64,000 bases of DNA from Cydia pomonella (Eukaryota; Arthropoda; Insecta; Lepidoptera; Tortricidae). Of this stretch, positions 36,940 to 46,930 are shown piece by piece (the stretch's first letter is position 1; the number at the start of each line of letters is the position of its first letter). The position numbers and the translations under genes are program-made. The stretch is taken from contig NC_084708.1 of NCBI RefSeq assembly GCF_033807575.1, positions 7,650,501 through 7,714,500 on the forward strand, in the 5' to 3' direction. The notes beneath the pieces are model-generated. The model made no database searches. It was not told the DNA's origin and worked only from the letters and a program-made list of their open reading frames with translations.

Positions 36940-37282
36940 TATGTAATCGACTTCAACAGCTAACAGCTGGAAATAGATGTTAGGCGCTTTTGTCATAATA
37001 AAAAATGTGTACTTAATTTTACTAAAGACAAATAAATAATGGTGTTCAATCTCCGTCATGTGGTTCATTTAGGTTGTAGATGGCGCTACTAGTATGAAGA
37101 TTGACAGCATTTATTATTTTCTTGCCTTTGGTTTTTATTTAGTCACACGACTTAAATTAAACATGTATACAAAGCTACAGTCTTCACCTTGCGCATAAAT
37201 ATAATACTAAATGCGTGAAGTACTGCGGCGTACGTTCTTTTGGTAACCGAATTGTCAATCGTTATCGCATGACAACTACATA

Positions 37283-37393
37283 AGGGTGTTATTTCTTTGT
37301 CCAATGTGCATTGCGTCTCACTCTCTCATTAAGCAAAATGTGAGACGCAAATACATATTAGACCAAGTTATTGGACATATGGAATAACAACCT
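37283..37393 (+). mobile_element. MITE, family B, copy 2
   Basis: TTGTCCAATGTGCATTGCGT, CTCACTCTCTCATTAAG and GTGAGACGCAAATAC, flanked by GGGTGTTATT and GGAATAACAACC as inverted ends. Lies just 3' of the Shc coding end, possibly inside its 3' UTR. Confidence 0.7.
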
Positions 37394-37620
37394 AATGTCA
37401 TCTACATCCGTTGTCAAAACTGCGCTACTTTACGCGTCTGAGTATCTGTTATTAGTTAACGTCTGGTGTAAGCATCGAGGTGATTTGAACCCGACTGCAG
37501 AAGACTTTTCATAGTAAATATTGAGACGTTTACATTGTTGAGTAGTTCCCTCTCGTCGGGCATCGGGTGGGAGGTGCAGTCTCACGTGGAGCCGGTGGTC
37601 GGGCAGCGCGCGCGGCTTCA

Positions 37621-37797
37621 GGGCCCGGCGCGCGGCCTCAGGGCCCGGCGCGCGGCCTCAGGGCCCGGCGCGCGGCCTCAGGGCCCGGCGCGCGGCCTCA
37701 GGGCCCGGCGCGCGGCCTCAGGGCCCGGCGCGCGGCCTCAGGGCCCGGCGCGCGGCCTCAGGGCCCGGCGCGCGGCCTCAGGGCCCGGCGCGCGGCA
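37621..37797. repeat. 20-bp GC-rich minisatellite covering the Shc stop codon
   Basis: Eight perfect tandem copies of a 20-base unit (plus strand GGGCCCGGCGCGCGGCCTCA) fill 37621-37780, with a ninth diverged copy to 37797 and a degenerate edge from about 37605. On the minus strand each unit begins with TGA. The TGA at 37778-37780, the first one reached, is the Shc stop. The plus-strand 161-aa and 99-aa frames here are artefacts of the repeat. Confidence 0.95.
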
Positions 37798-37909
37798 CGG
37801 GGCGGCGCAGCAGCAGCGCCGAGTCGGCCGACACGATGGGCAGCTCGTTGGCGCAGTGGTACTTGATCAGGTGCGGCACGCTCTCGAACACGCGGTCTTT
37901 TGTTCGCAC
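37778..37909 (-). CDS. Shc: Shc exon 8: SH2 C-terminus and stop
   Basis: Acceptor atttcag. It encodes VRTKDRVFESVPHLIKYH (human VRTKDHRFESVSHLISYH), then CANELPIVSADSALLLRRPV. The last residues PRAGP come from the diverged edge of the 20-bp minisatellite, and TGA is the first base triplet of the first perfect unit. Confidence 0.95.
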   Translation of the reverse strand: MRTKDRVFESVPHLIKYHCANELPIVSADSALLLRRPVPRAGP

Positions 37910-40900
37910 CTGAAATCGTTGTCATTATTCATAGACAAAAACTTCGTTAACTTAAAAACGAAAAAAAAAGGACTTTTCAGAGCAAGCTTCTCGTTATTGA
38001 TGACCACTAGCGCCATCTAGTACGAAACCAAGGAACTCCTACTTCTGCCGCTAAATAATCAAATTAAAATCGTGTTTATTTTAGGCATATTCCAATGCGC
38101 TTATGACCGTAACAAAATGAACTCTAGTTTCATAAGAGACAATCTTCTAGCCGAAGATTCGGCGGAATAATGTCGGTGGGACTAATATCATTGACGACTA
38201 CCACTAGCGACATCTAGTACGAGAATAGTAAACATCTTAACATGATCGATCAAAAGCGCTATTTAACCAATTACGTAATCTCAGTGCGACCGCACTGTTA
38301 AATGAATGCAAAGTATAGTACGGGCAGCAGCATGGCTCACCACGCCGTTGGGGTCGACGAGCAGCAGATGCTTGTGCGCGCCGCGGCGGGCGCCGGTGAG
38401 CACGAACTGCCCCGCGCTGCCCGCCGACTCCCGCACCAGGAACTCGCCGTCCGCCGTCACCAGCTGTATACATTATTGTACTTATAGATTTAGCGCTTGA
38501 TGGAGTTGGAGATATTCATGCAAGTACTTGGTTTTTTTTTTCAAGATTAGTAAACAGAAAAAAAACAAGAGGTTCTAAACCAGTACAATGACGCCTTCAG
38601 ATGGCTGGCGCTGCAACGCGTCAGGAATGTTCGCCGCGTGGAAAACCTACTGTTTCCAAGCCGTGCTGCGTAAACGGGTGGCGTCCCTGCGTGAGCGCGC
38701 GCGGGGCAATACCAACACTCTCCTCAAGGTGATCGCTGAGAGGATGCTCTATGCTCACTCACTAGATGTCCTCACATGTAAATTCTAATTATATTTTCTA
38801 TTAAGACACCTAATATAAGTTATTACTAACATAATATGGATGTTTTTGTGTCCGAAATAAATGCTTTAATTCATTCTAAATCGAGCACTTTCTGTCGTTC
38901 TTGAAGTAAAAATGATTCATGAAACACATTTCGACTACAAATCAAATTATTCACAACAAAAACTGTACTAGTTTAGTGTCAGATTACTGGATGTACCGGA
39001 CCACCGAAGTGCAAGATTACCGAGAATCCACTGCAGTAGACGGCGCCAACAAATAAAATAATCGTCAACAGAGGTCGCTAGTAGTCATAGGCATCCTGAC
39101 GAAACCAAACTACATTGCATAACATGATAGTTATTTGTTCTAAAAAAAATTATAATATATAGGTTATCCAGGATATATTGCACCAGAACCTGAATAAGAC
39201 CGTAAAATTTCAAAAAAAATTTTACATTATGCGGTTTAGGGTGGTATTCCACCCGTCCAATTTCTTTGTCCAATGTGCATTGCGTCTCACTCTCTCATTA
39301 AGTAAAATGTGAGACGCAAATACACATTAGACAGATGGAATACCAACCTTACAAACATTGTGGTTTCGTTAGCCTACGTGTCTAAAGTGTAATATTGTTA
39401 CGATAGATGTCGCTATGCGCCACCCAAAGATGAATAGAAGGATATGAGTAAAGTCTCAGTACTTTTTTTTATAATGGCGGGTTAGTATCCCGATGTCGCA
39501 AGTCAAACCCAAGGTGTGTATTCTATTTTTCATTTATTTTCAAATGTTAAGCTCTAACTAAAGTTATTTAGGTTAACTCCAGGTACCTTTTCAGCAGTGC
39601 TCCGTGCTATGGGCCCGTGGAACCACGGCTCGCGCGCCAGTAGGGCGGCCTGCTCGGCGGCGGACAGCGGCTCGGGCTCCGCCGGCGAGCTGCCCGTCGC
39701 CGAGGTGGTCGCCGGCGACGTTACTGGCGCCGCGGTGAACGGCTCTGGAATACGCAGTATCCATGTATCGTTAATTGGTCACAGAATGTGTTAACAATCT
39801 GGTTGTTGTTTGTTTGTTTTTAAGATGTCAAATAACAGAATAAACTGCGCGTTCACAATTTAAACTTAATCAAATAAGGACCGTGAATAGGTATTCAGGG
39901 ATTTCGGTGGTCGTATTCTATACTGAAGAAGCTTATAATGTGACTTTCATCTATTTAGAAATTCCCATGCATATTTGGATAGTTTTTGAGTAATGTCACA
40001 GAATAAATAATAGTACTACCGTACAGAAATGAGACTTCCTACAAAACCGAAGTTTGCCAGCGATTCAGGGACGAATCATGCTGTCCCTTTCTAATGCAGG
40101 GTACTATCCCTTTCGGCTCTTTAGGGTTGTCGAAATTCAAGTCATTATCTGTGGTCGTGCACGCATAGGGACGTTAAGTTGTGCCAACCCTAATAATTTG
40201 CTCGGAGCAATGCTCAGCCGAACGGAGCCAAGAATGACCGAAAGGAGGAGTGTCGCCTTACTGGTAATGTATAGCTTAAAATTAAAAAGGTGTTTATGTA
40301 TTACGATGTGTTTAGCGGGTACTTACGCATGTCAAAAATATCGGTGTGATGGTTGGGGAGCAGCGCCGTCGGGGGCGTGCGCGGCGGCGGCGTCTGGTTC
40401 ACGTAGTGCCGGACGCTCTCCTCGCACCTTTAACATATTTCAAATAGGATGAAGAGGACGGTGGATGACCGCTTCGCCATACAAACATTTCGCCATTTTC
40501 CTTTTTTTCCATAAAGTCAATATCCAGAAAAGAAAATGAGGACTATATTTGTATGGAGAAGCGGTCACGTAACATTCCGTCTTGAAAAGGTATTAATGTC
40601 TTGCTCAGTGAAAATGTCACAAACTGAAACGTCTAAGTGTAAGGCCTGAGTGGACGCTCGAGTCGGGCGTGCAGCGGGGCGGGGCGTGCATGTTAAACAA
40701 ATGAAACTCATACTGGTGTCCTGAGTCGACGCTGCTCAAAGCGAATGCCGAGCGGGCAAGTTTGCGGGCAATGCGGCGTCGAGCGGGGCGTCGCGGAGAG
40801 GTTCAAACCTGTTTGTGATTTGCAGCGGCGATAAGAGCGTGCAGTCATGTCGTGCAAACAAATAGTTATTGAAATACAATATAAACCAGCATTTTGGCTA

Positions 40901-43900
40901 TCATTATAAAAATAGACTGTTTAAATAAATGGAAGGTAAATTAAAGTATTTATTTTCACTTTTAATCCATTGCTTCTTAAGGTTTCGTATAAAGTGGGAA
41001 ATTCTCCAAACCGTCTTCTTTGCTTCACTACGACACTAGGACCTTGCTTTGTAGAAAAACGAAACATTTTGAGCCATGAAGTCTCTTCTAAAAAGAAATC
41101 AAGAATGTCGTCCGACGTCGATGCCATGGTGAATGCGACCGATTCACACGAGCGGTGAGCGTGCACTGAGGCCACTCGCTGGACGCTCTATCTCACGCTC
41201 GCCCGCCCCGCTGCACGCCCCGCCGAACGCTCCGCTCCGAGCGTCCACTCAGGCCTTACACTAATGCATCGGCCACGGAACTCTCGTTATGACATTCACA
41301 CACATTAGTGGTGTCAGCGTCGAGCGTGCACGCTCCTGACGCTCTGAGCGTACGATCGTCTTATTTATTTATGTTGCATGTTTCTATTTAAATATTTGTA
41401 ATGTTTTCACGGCAATTTCATGTGTTTTATACTTAAACTGTTGTAATTTTTAAATTGTTATTTATTAATACCTTGTACGGCATAGCGTTTTAGATAATCT
41501 GTAATTTCTGTCATACACCTACGTGTACCATCATCATGTATTTTTGATTGTAGTACCGGCGAGACCATTTGTGGGCTACGATCGCAAATGGTCTCGCCGG
41601 AAGATTATCGCTAACCTTTGCTGAGGCGAGCCCATTTCGTGGTAAACAATGTCAATATGTCTTAGTCTTTTTTTTTGTAATATATATATACTTCTGTATG
41701 TAATTTAAGTTTTACCAAGAAAATAAATGATTTATGATTGCGATCGAGGCCCTCAGGTAAATTAAATGAAAGGGCTATAATTGTTATCTTACGAGGACAT
41801 TGGCGGAATGGGTTGCAGCGGCGGCGGCGGCGGGTGGCGGTGGGACGGCGGTTCCGGCGGCATCTTGTCCGGCATGTCGTTGTAGTAGTCGCGGTCCTCT
41901 AGCGGCCGAGAGCCGTTTAGGTTCAGGCTGTGAACAAGAGTAAGGGCACAGTCGGTGTCAAGGTCGCATCAGACTAATCAAGTATTATAGCAAAGAGAAT
42001 TGATTTTAATACAGAGGTAAAGTCTAAGAAAAACACGTGTCCCTTAGTTTGACATCCAAAACAGATGGCGCTGTGCGGCGCCATATGTTTTGCGGTCACT
42101 GAATAGGGACCGTGCGCGTTGGAGGGTCTGCCATCTTGTGACAGCATCAATCGGAACCATAAACATGCACATGTACACGTCACGTGTTTTCTTGTGCATA
42201 GTAGGTTCTGCCATCTTGTGGGCTACATCGGAACAAAAAACATTACATTTACGCCTCGCGCCAAAAATCTGACAGCTCTGTGCTGCCTCCTACAGTTCAT
42301 GCACGCTCCCTATTGTCCAACGTTAACTTTTGACAATCAGAGTTACCGCAAAATGTATTGAGCTGTACAGCGCCATCTAGTTTACCTGTCAAATTCGAAT
42401 CACGACATCTTAATCAATGTATTTTTGATTATAGTTAATAAGTTAATAACCCAGTGCCATAGATGTACCGTAATAAAGGCATTACTTCGAGTAACATGTT
42501 TTTGCCTCATTAAGTTCAGATATCATCATTTCAGTGCTTTTTTTTGTATCTGTTCTATTGGCGGCAATTAAGACACTGGTGATGACCCACTTTCTAATAC
42601 ATATGTGTGTAAAAGTAGATACTAAGTTATTAAAATCATATTTTAATAGCTGACTGTTTACATTACCAGTGGACTCTTTATCTAAGAGAAACTTGTATGC
42701 AAGAAAAAAATATATATATTTCTAATCGCTTTTCACTTATCGGCTTGAATATTTTTCAAGCCTTAAAATAAAAGAGCAATACTTCCCTAATAAGCTCATT
42801 CGTTTCGCGAGGCAATTTCCTCACGCACAAACCGTCCAGTAGACATGCCTCGGCAGAGGCGGCGCGTGCGTTTACCTCGCCCGAGTGCGCCGGCGCCGCC
42901 TCGTCCGAGGCAAGTCTACTGGCCGGTTTGTGCGTGAGGAAATTGCCTCGCGCGTATGCTCGCTCTGTGTGGATCCGCCTAATAAAACAGTTTTATTTAC
43001 TTGACGGCACTATGGTTTTATCTAAACTAGTATTATACAACATTATTTACAGTCAAGTGTAAAAATATGGACATATTTTTGAGTAAGTTGTATGCAACCA
43101 GATTTTTACACTTGACTGTACATTGTACGAGTAGATATGAATGAATTTCCTGAAGGAGCATAGGCAAGTAACCTCTTTGTGTTTATATTATAATGGGAAC
43201 ATAGTAGATAAGATATAATAGTTCTAGGAACAGTTATTAGATGACATCATTTCATTGCCCATTAGAACAATTCTAAGTACTTACAACATAGTCATCCATT
43301 GACTGACATATTTATCAAACATCCACTGTTTAATTTTTTTTCTTTTGATAGACAATCTAGCTAATAGTTTAGCAACTCTAGCAATCAAAATTATAAATTT
43401 TGAACACCTCACTCTACGCCAAAACAAATAAATAAATAATAAATCTCTCTCTATAGCCCTTCTCTATCCTTCGGGTGTAGGCCTCCTTCATTTTATGCCA
43501 CTCATCACGGTTCTCTGCGGCCTGGAGCCACTTCTTCCCCGCAGTCCTTTTGATGTCGTCATCCCAACGTATCTGGGGCCTACTTTGAAGACGTTCCTCC
43601 CCCCATGGTCGCTCACTCGAGTAGTCGTTTACTGCACGAATCTGTTTTTCGTGCTATATGACCAGCCCATTCTCACTTCAATCTGGCTACGCGTTTTACA
43701 ACATCGGTGACCTTGTTCTGCTGTCTCAGCCATTCATTCGTTTTACGGTCTCTCAATGTGATCCCAGCCAGTTTTCTCACTAGCGTCCATTGGATTGGAC
43801 AACGCTCAACTTATGTAATATGTCCTTGGTGAAGGTTTCAGCTCCATAAGTGAGAACTGGCAGGATACATTGATCAAATATGGGTGCTGTTTGTACGATC

Positions 43901-46418
43901 TTAATAAATATTTGGGGATAAACTTACACAAATTGACCTAGCCCCAAACTAAGCAAAGCTTGTACTATGGGTACTAGGCGACGATACACGTACATAGATT
44001 TTCATTTTTGATCAGAGCTATCTATATGCTCCAAAAAAGTAACCTAATGACGTCGCACGACTTAGGGCTCATTTACACGCTAACGGGAACTCGCATCCGA
44101 TTTTAGTTACATTGCGGACTATTGAAGTTACATCCAATTCAGCCGACCGATCAAATACCGCAATGTAACGAAACTCGCATGTAAGTTCTCGCACTGTCTA
44201 AATGAACCCTTACGCGAGGTCATAATATCGATTTTAAGGCCAAGGTTACATATTGTTGTTAGCTAATAAGGCGTCACTGCAATAAAGTTTCAATTAGGAA
44301 TCAACCTTGTTAAACACCAACAATAGGGCACCTAGCAAACCTTAATAATGTATGTTAATTGAGTTGTCTTGCCCATATATGTTATTAAAACTCATAAAAT
44401 ATATTGCTACTACATGTATATTACCAAATCAGCTTTCTCAAGTCAATGCAATGCAAGGCTAAGTGTTATTGAAAACTGCACCTTGTACAGTAATAATAAA
44501 GTTCAAACTGTATTAACAAAACACTAAATGAATGCAATAAAAATATGCAAAATGCAAGGGCCATTGAATTTAGTATAAAAGCAACAAGGTATGAGTCATC
44601 CTAATTTATGTACACAGCAGACCAGTTAATTGATAGCTTTATCTGTGCAGTGAATCAGCTTAGCAAACATTGTGTATGTTTGATGTATTGATTTGGCAAC
44701 AATTTTAAAAGGGGTACAATTACCTTTATCATATTTGTGGAATTTCTAATATGGTGATCTCATTTGAGGAAAAAATTTAAAATTATATGTTATTTTTTGT
44801 ATAACTTTGACAGAAAAGGTGTAATTCCTTCCGGGTTATTTGGACCCGGGTACGTCCTTAAACCATGTCCAAAAGAGAGGTATGGGCATTGTGAATGTCA
44901 TCTCGCTTTGTGTGGTAGGGCACAGCACAGCGGATGTCATTCCAGATCTAGAGCAGAGCCCAACTGGGGAAGTACCGCAACCTTACAGAAAACCGCAGCC
45001 AAATAACACTAGACCCATCAAATAGTGTTGTGTTCCTGCCAGTGAGTAAGGCTGCCAGAGCAGAACGAGGGGGGGGGGGGGGGGTTTAGGGTTGGCTATC
45101 AGGCAGGCTGTATGTTTGTTTGCCACCAATGTAGTATTTAAAAAAACCATTTGCTATGAATTAGAAGGCCATAAACAATCTACTCACACATTAAAGTTGC
45201 AACCTCCTGAGACCCCCGGTACAAGTTTTTGTGCATATTCCACTATCTATTTTGGACTTTTCAAGTATGTTGTATGTTGACATAGGAAATTCCACCTTGC
45301 TTAAATGAGCTACAACTAACAAAAGGCAGAAAATCAATGGCCACCAGTTTTAGGTTAAAGAACAGAATATATAAAGGTTTTACTTACGAGGAAGGTTTTG
45401 TTAAAAATTCCTTGAAGCGGAGTTCAAAAGCTTGTCCAATGGTAGCAATGACATCCTGTGCTAGTCTCCCTCCACATTCTAACACATAGCATGCTCTCCA
45501 TTCTGAAGGTGGTGCTGATTTAGCTACATATGCTACAAAGTCTAAAGAGTCTGCGTCACCGCCAGACGCAAATGACACTCTTGGCATGTCATGTCGGGCT
45601 ACTGTCTCGTGGCCTTCAAGTGCTGCTAGAGTTATGGCTTTCGATGAGATGGTGAGGGCAACATTGGCTCCAGAATGAGCCATGCGGGGCTTTGCCGCTA
45701 AAGCTCGAGCTGCAGCTTGGCCGACTCGGCGCTTTTTGTCTGCTGATCTTAAGCCTGCTGCTGCACAAACTCGGGCTATGCATTCTCTGTGAATATATGG
45801 GTTTATGTATTTATCATGTGAATTTAATTTCTATTATGATAAATAAAAACAAAGTAGAGTCAGACTAAGCTAAGTTGGCAGCGATTTTGATAGTCTAGCC
45901 TGTGCAAGTGTTAAGTAAACATCAACTCATAGATGTTTGATGTTTAAAATAACACTTGCTCTGTCTGGGCTGTCAAAATCGCTGCCAACTTATCTTGGTC
46001 CGACACTATGTTTATTATAATTATTAAGTAATAATTCAACAATTTTCCTGTTACTGATTTTACAAGCAATGTTGAATAAACTGTTTTTAAAATTAACATC
46101 TAAATAGCCAAAACTTGAGTTACTTACTTTGCTACTTGAGATCTAGTCTCAAAATCCAGCTTTTTCATAGAAGTCAGCACCTCCATGCAGCCAATGTACT
46201 GCAAAATATACACAAGCCTATTAATTTAGAATGTGCATAACTTAAGACATATTTGCGTCACAGGGGACTTCCTGTTGTGATCGCATTGTTCGAGGTGCGC
46301 TAGGAATGTCGTAGTTTCTTACCCTGACCGCATATGTTATACCGTCGCTCGCTAGCACAGAGTCCGGGTGGATCCAACCACGGACCGGCTTGGCCACAAA
46401 CGCCCCGTTGTCCGCCAT
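37778..46418 (-). CDS. Shc: Shc adaptor protein (PTB-CH1-SH2), complete spliced gene
   Basis: Eight exons read on the minus strand: 46418-46323, 46198-46128, 45786-45388, 41927-41793, 40427-40327, 39744-39587, 38463-38341 and 37909-37778. They total 1,215 bases, 404 residues plus TGA, with all phases consistent and GT/AG junctions. Shc is a cytoplasmic adaptor that binds phosphotyrosine on activated receptors and recruits Grb2 to start Ras/MAPK signalling. The order is N-terminal PTB (about residues 12-188), a short CH1 linker (189-304) and a C-terminal SH2 (about 306-397). The linker keeps both Grb2-type sites, YYND (Tyr203/204) and HYVNQ (Tyr242), and the FDMQPF motif (human FDMKPF). The SH2 has the FLVRES motif with Arg331. 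Length is close to the ~409 residues I recall for the Drosophila protein. There is no long p66-type N-terminal extension. Confidence 0.95.
38341..38463 (-). CDS. Shc: Shc exon 7: SH2 core
   Basis: Acceptor tatacag; 41 codons carrying DGEFLVRESAGSAGQFVLTG and HKHLLLVDPNGV. The Arg of FLVRES is the phosphotyrosine-binding residue and is intact. Donor GTG|gtgagc. Confidence 0.96.
38588..38880 (+). mobile_element. Probable LINE 3' end remnant
   Basis: A 66-codon frame (AAWKTYCFQAVLRKRVASLR...NTLLKVIAERML) resembles a C-terminal segment seen in insect retroelement ORFs. It is followed by a 3' tail GTGTCCGAAATAAATGCTTT that matches the tail at 530-583. It lies antisense in the Shc intron between exons 7 and 6. 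The assignment to a retroelement is from memory of similar sequences. Confidence 0.45.
39238..39350 (+). mobile_element. MITE, family B, copy 3
   Basis: AGGGTGGTATTCCACC and GATGGAATACCAACCTT form the inverted ends. The interior is nearly identical to copy 2 (TTGTCCAATGTGCATTGCGT). Lies in a Shc intron. Confidence 0.75.
39587..39744 (-). CDS. Shc: Shc exon 6: end of CH1 and start of SH2
   Basis: Begins PFTAAPVTSPATTSATGSS, an Ala/Thr/Ser-rich linker, then REPWFHGPIARSTAEK, the SH2 opening (human GEPWFHGKLSRREAE). Donor AAG|gtacct, phase 0. Confidence 0.93.
40327..40427 (-). CDS. Shc: Shc exon 5: CH1 with YVNQ site
   Basis: Acceptor gttaaag; encodes CEESVRHYVNQTPPPRTPPT, then DIFDM. HYVNQ fits the Grb2 SH2 consensus (pY-x-N) and aligns with human Tyr317 (YVNV). 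Donor gtaagt. Phase 1 to the next exon restores DMQPF. Confidence 0.9.
40449..40585. mobile_element. MITE, family E, short copy
   Basis: Left CGCCATACAAACATTTCGCC and right GAGGACTATATTTGTATGG. A shorter relative of 34815-35110, immediately upstream (on the minus strand) of Shc exon 5. Confidence 0.55.
40637..41261. mobile_element. PIF/Harbinger-like DNA element with TAA target duplication
   Basis: Terminal inverted repeats GTGTAAGGCCTGAGTGGACG and CGTCCACTCAGGCCTTACAC, flanked by TAA on both sides (40634-40636 and 41262-41264), the 3-bp TWA duplication typical of PIF/Harbinger. A minus-strand 84-aa frame (41175-40921) contains DDILDFFLEETS, then RRRFGEFPTLYETLRSNG, which resembles the N-terminus of Harbinger-type transposases. 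The rest of a transposase is absent, so this is a 625-bp internal-deletion derivative. It lies in the Shc intron between exons 4 and 5. Confidence 0.85.
41360..41740 (+). repeat. Putative LINE-type 3' region with hairpins
   Basis: AT-rich segment ending in AAGAAAATAAATGATTTATG, a LINE-like tail. It contains a clean hairpin at about 41556-41600 (CCGGCGAGACCATTTG and its reverse complement). Family not recognised. Confidence 0.4.
41793..41927 (-). CDS. Shc: Shc exon 4: CH1 with YYND site
   Basis: Acceptor gttcacag. It encodes EDRDYYNDMPDKMPPEPP, equivalent to the human Tyr239/240 site (HQYYNDFPGKEPP), then a polyproline run (HPPPPPPLQPIPP) that could bind SH3 domains. Donor CTC|gtaaga. Confidence 0.93.
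42104..42311 (+). mobile_element. MITE, family C, copy 2
   Basis: Starts AGGGACCGTGCGCGTTGGAG and ends CACGCTCCCTA. Close to 90% identical by eye to 30127-30336. The short frames across it (60, 69 and 80 aa) are by-products. Confidence 0.75.
42806..42952. mobile_element. GC-rich MITE with ~50-bp inverted ends
   Basis: Left CGCGAGGCAATTTCCTCACG and right CGTGAGGAAATTGCCTCGCG are perfect reverse complements. The pairing continues through CACAAACCG, CCAGTAGAC and TGCCTCGG. No ORF; in a Shc intron. Confidence 0.85.
43440..43885 (-). mobile_element. LINE ORF2 C-terminal fragment
   Basis: Minus-strand frames read FDQCILPVLTYGAETFTK, then after breaks RPQIRWDDDIKRTAGKKWLQ, followed by AAENRDEWHKMKEAYTRR. 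These are the hallmark end motifs of RTE-like insect LINEs (VLPVLTYGAETW...RWxDDI...A.NRxxW). Stops and frameshifts separate the blocks, so it is inactive. Confidence 0.85.
43895..44008 (-). mobile_element. SINE tail, second family, reverse
   Basis: Reverse complement of the tail of the SINE at 47898-48175: TCGTCGCCTAGTA, AAGCTTTGCTTA, TTGGGGCTAG and CAAATATTTATT are shared. Confidence 0.6.
44065..44209. mobile_element. Harbinger-type MITE with TTA target duplication
   Basis: Inverted ends GGGCTCATTTACACG and GTCTAAATGAACCC, flanked by TTA on both sides (44062-44064 and 44210-44212). The interior has an additional inverted pair TTACATTGCGG/CCGCAATGTAA. 145 bp, no ORF, in a Shc intron. Confidence 0.75.
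44830..45110 (+). repeat. Common lepidopteran-type repeat with G16 run
   Basis: Contains GGGCATTGTGAATGTCATCT, CGGATGTCATTCCAGATCTA, ACTGGGGAAGTACC and GTGTTGTGTTCCTGCCAGTG, blocks I recognise as a widespread lepidopteran retroelement tail. A run of 16 G occupies 45069-45084. The 80-aa and 61-aa frames here are not genes. Confidence 0.6.
45388..45786 (-). CDS. Shc: Shc exon 3: main PTB body
   Basis: 399 bases. It opens with ECIARVCAAAG, has a KKRR basic patch where vertebrates have RRRK, and contains FASGGDADSLDFVAYVAK and the final PTB helix LAQDVIATIGQAFELRFKEF (human AQDVISTIGQAFELRFKQY). Donor CTC|gtaagt, phase 2. Confidence 0.96.
45859..46005 (-). mobile_element. MITE, family A, copy 2
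   Basis: The reverse complement matches 19906-20053 almost throughout, including both inverted ends (AGTTGGCAGCGATTTTGA). It lies in the short Shc intron between exons 3 and 2. Confidence 0.8.
46128..46198 (-). CDS. Shc: Shc exon 2: PTB
   Basis: Acceptor ttttgcag. The exon encodes YIGCMEVLTSMKKLDFETRS, the conserved YMGCVEVLQSMRALDFNTRT strand-helix of the Shc PTB. Donor AAA|gtaagt, phase 2. Confidence 0.95.
46323..46418 (-). CDS. Shc: Shc exon 1: start of PTB domain
   Basis: The ATG at 46418-46416 begins MADNGAFVAKPVRGWIHPDS, matching human NKPTRGWLHPNDKV. Upstream codons in frame (GTG TTG GAG) contain no earlier ATG nearby, so this start is preferred. Donor GTCAGG|gtaaga. Confidence 0.93.
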
Positions 46419-46930
46419 CTCCAACACAATTTCAAAACACTAACACCAGTCACAACAAACTCTCTTCACACTTCGCCTACTCTAAGTTATTTTAAATACG
46501 CTTTCATTATGATTCAAATCATTAATTCACAGACGGCGCTGCACTTGTCGCTGGCGAAACAGCTCACGCATAACGATTATAATTCAATACTTTATTAGGA
46601 AATTGCTATGTTCAATTTTTGCGAAAGCGTGCGAATCATTGTACAATTTAACAATTGTGTTTAAAAAATAAATTCCACACAATCACAAAAGTTACAACTT
46701 TTTTGACAGAATTCATAACCAGCTACAGATAAGCAAAATCAATCATTGAAAAGGGAGGAAAGACATATCCAACAGTACTAAGACGCATACATTGAATCAT
46801 TTAGGCGCGTTATGTTGGCTAACCGTTTTAAAGCGGTAATTCATTTCGTGGTTTATCTAGTGTGATGCAAAGAGTATATAGTGTGATGACACTTTTGATT
46901 GCCATATTAAGGAATGAGATGACAATATAT
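46419..46930. promoter_or_regulatory. Shc 5' flank, presumed 5' UTR and promoter
   Basis: Sequence immediately upstream of the Shc start codon. It is AT-rich with no clear TATA box or initiator that I can place. The promoter role is inferred from position only. Confidence 0.3.

Larger units (their letters stand above)
29991..37777. other. Repeat-rich spacer between the convergent genes
   Basis: Apart from the listed elements this is AT-rich DNA with no recognised coding exon. It should include the Shc 3' UTR at its right end; a minus-strand AATAAA (plus TTTATT, 37134-37139) is a possible Shc polyadenylation signal. Confidence 0.6.

Noticed and set aside
37535..38020. 161-aa and 99-aa plus-strand frames made of GPARGLRARRAAS repeats
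   Set aside because: They are translations of the 20-bp minisatellite on the strand opposite Shc exon 8; no initiator context or splice support.
38588..38788. 66-aa frame as a novel gene in a Shc intron
   Set aside because: It is followed by a tail shared with another repeat in the window and resembles retroelement C-terminal sequence.
46242..46427. Alternative Shc start at 46427
   Set aside because: That codon is GTG. The first in-frame ATG is 46418, and reading past 46323 enters the intron.
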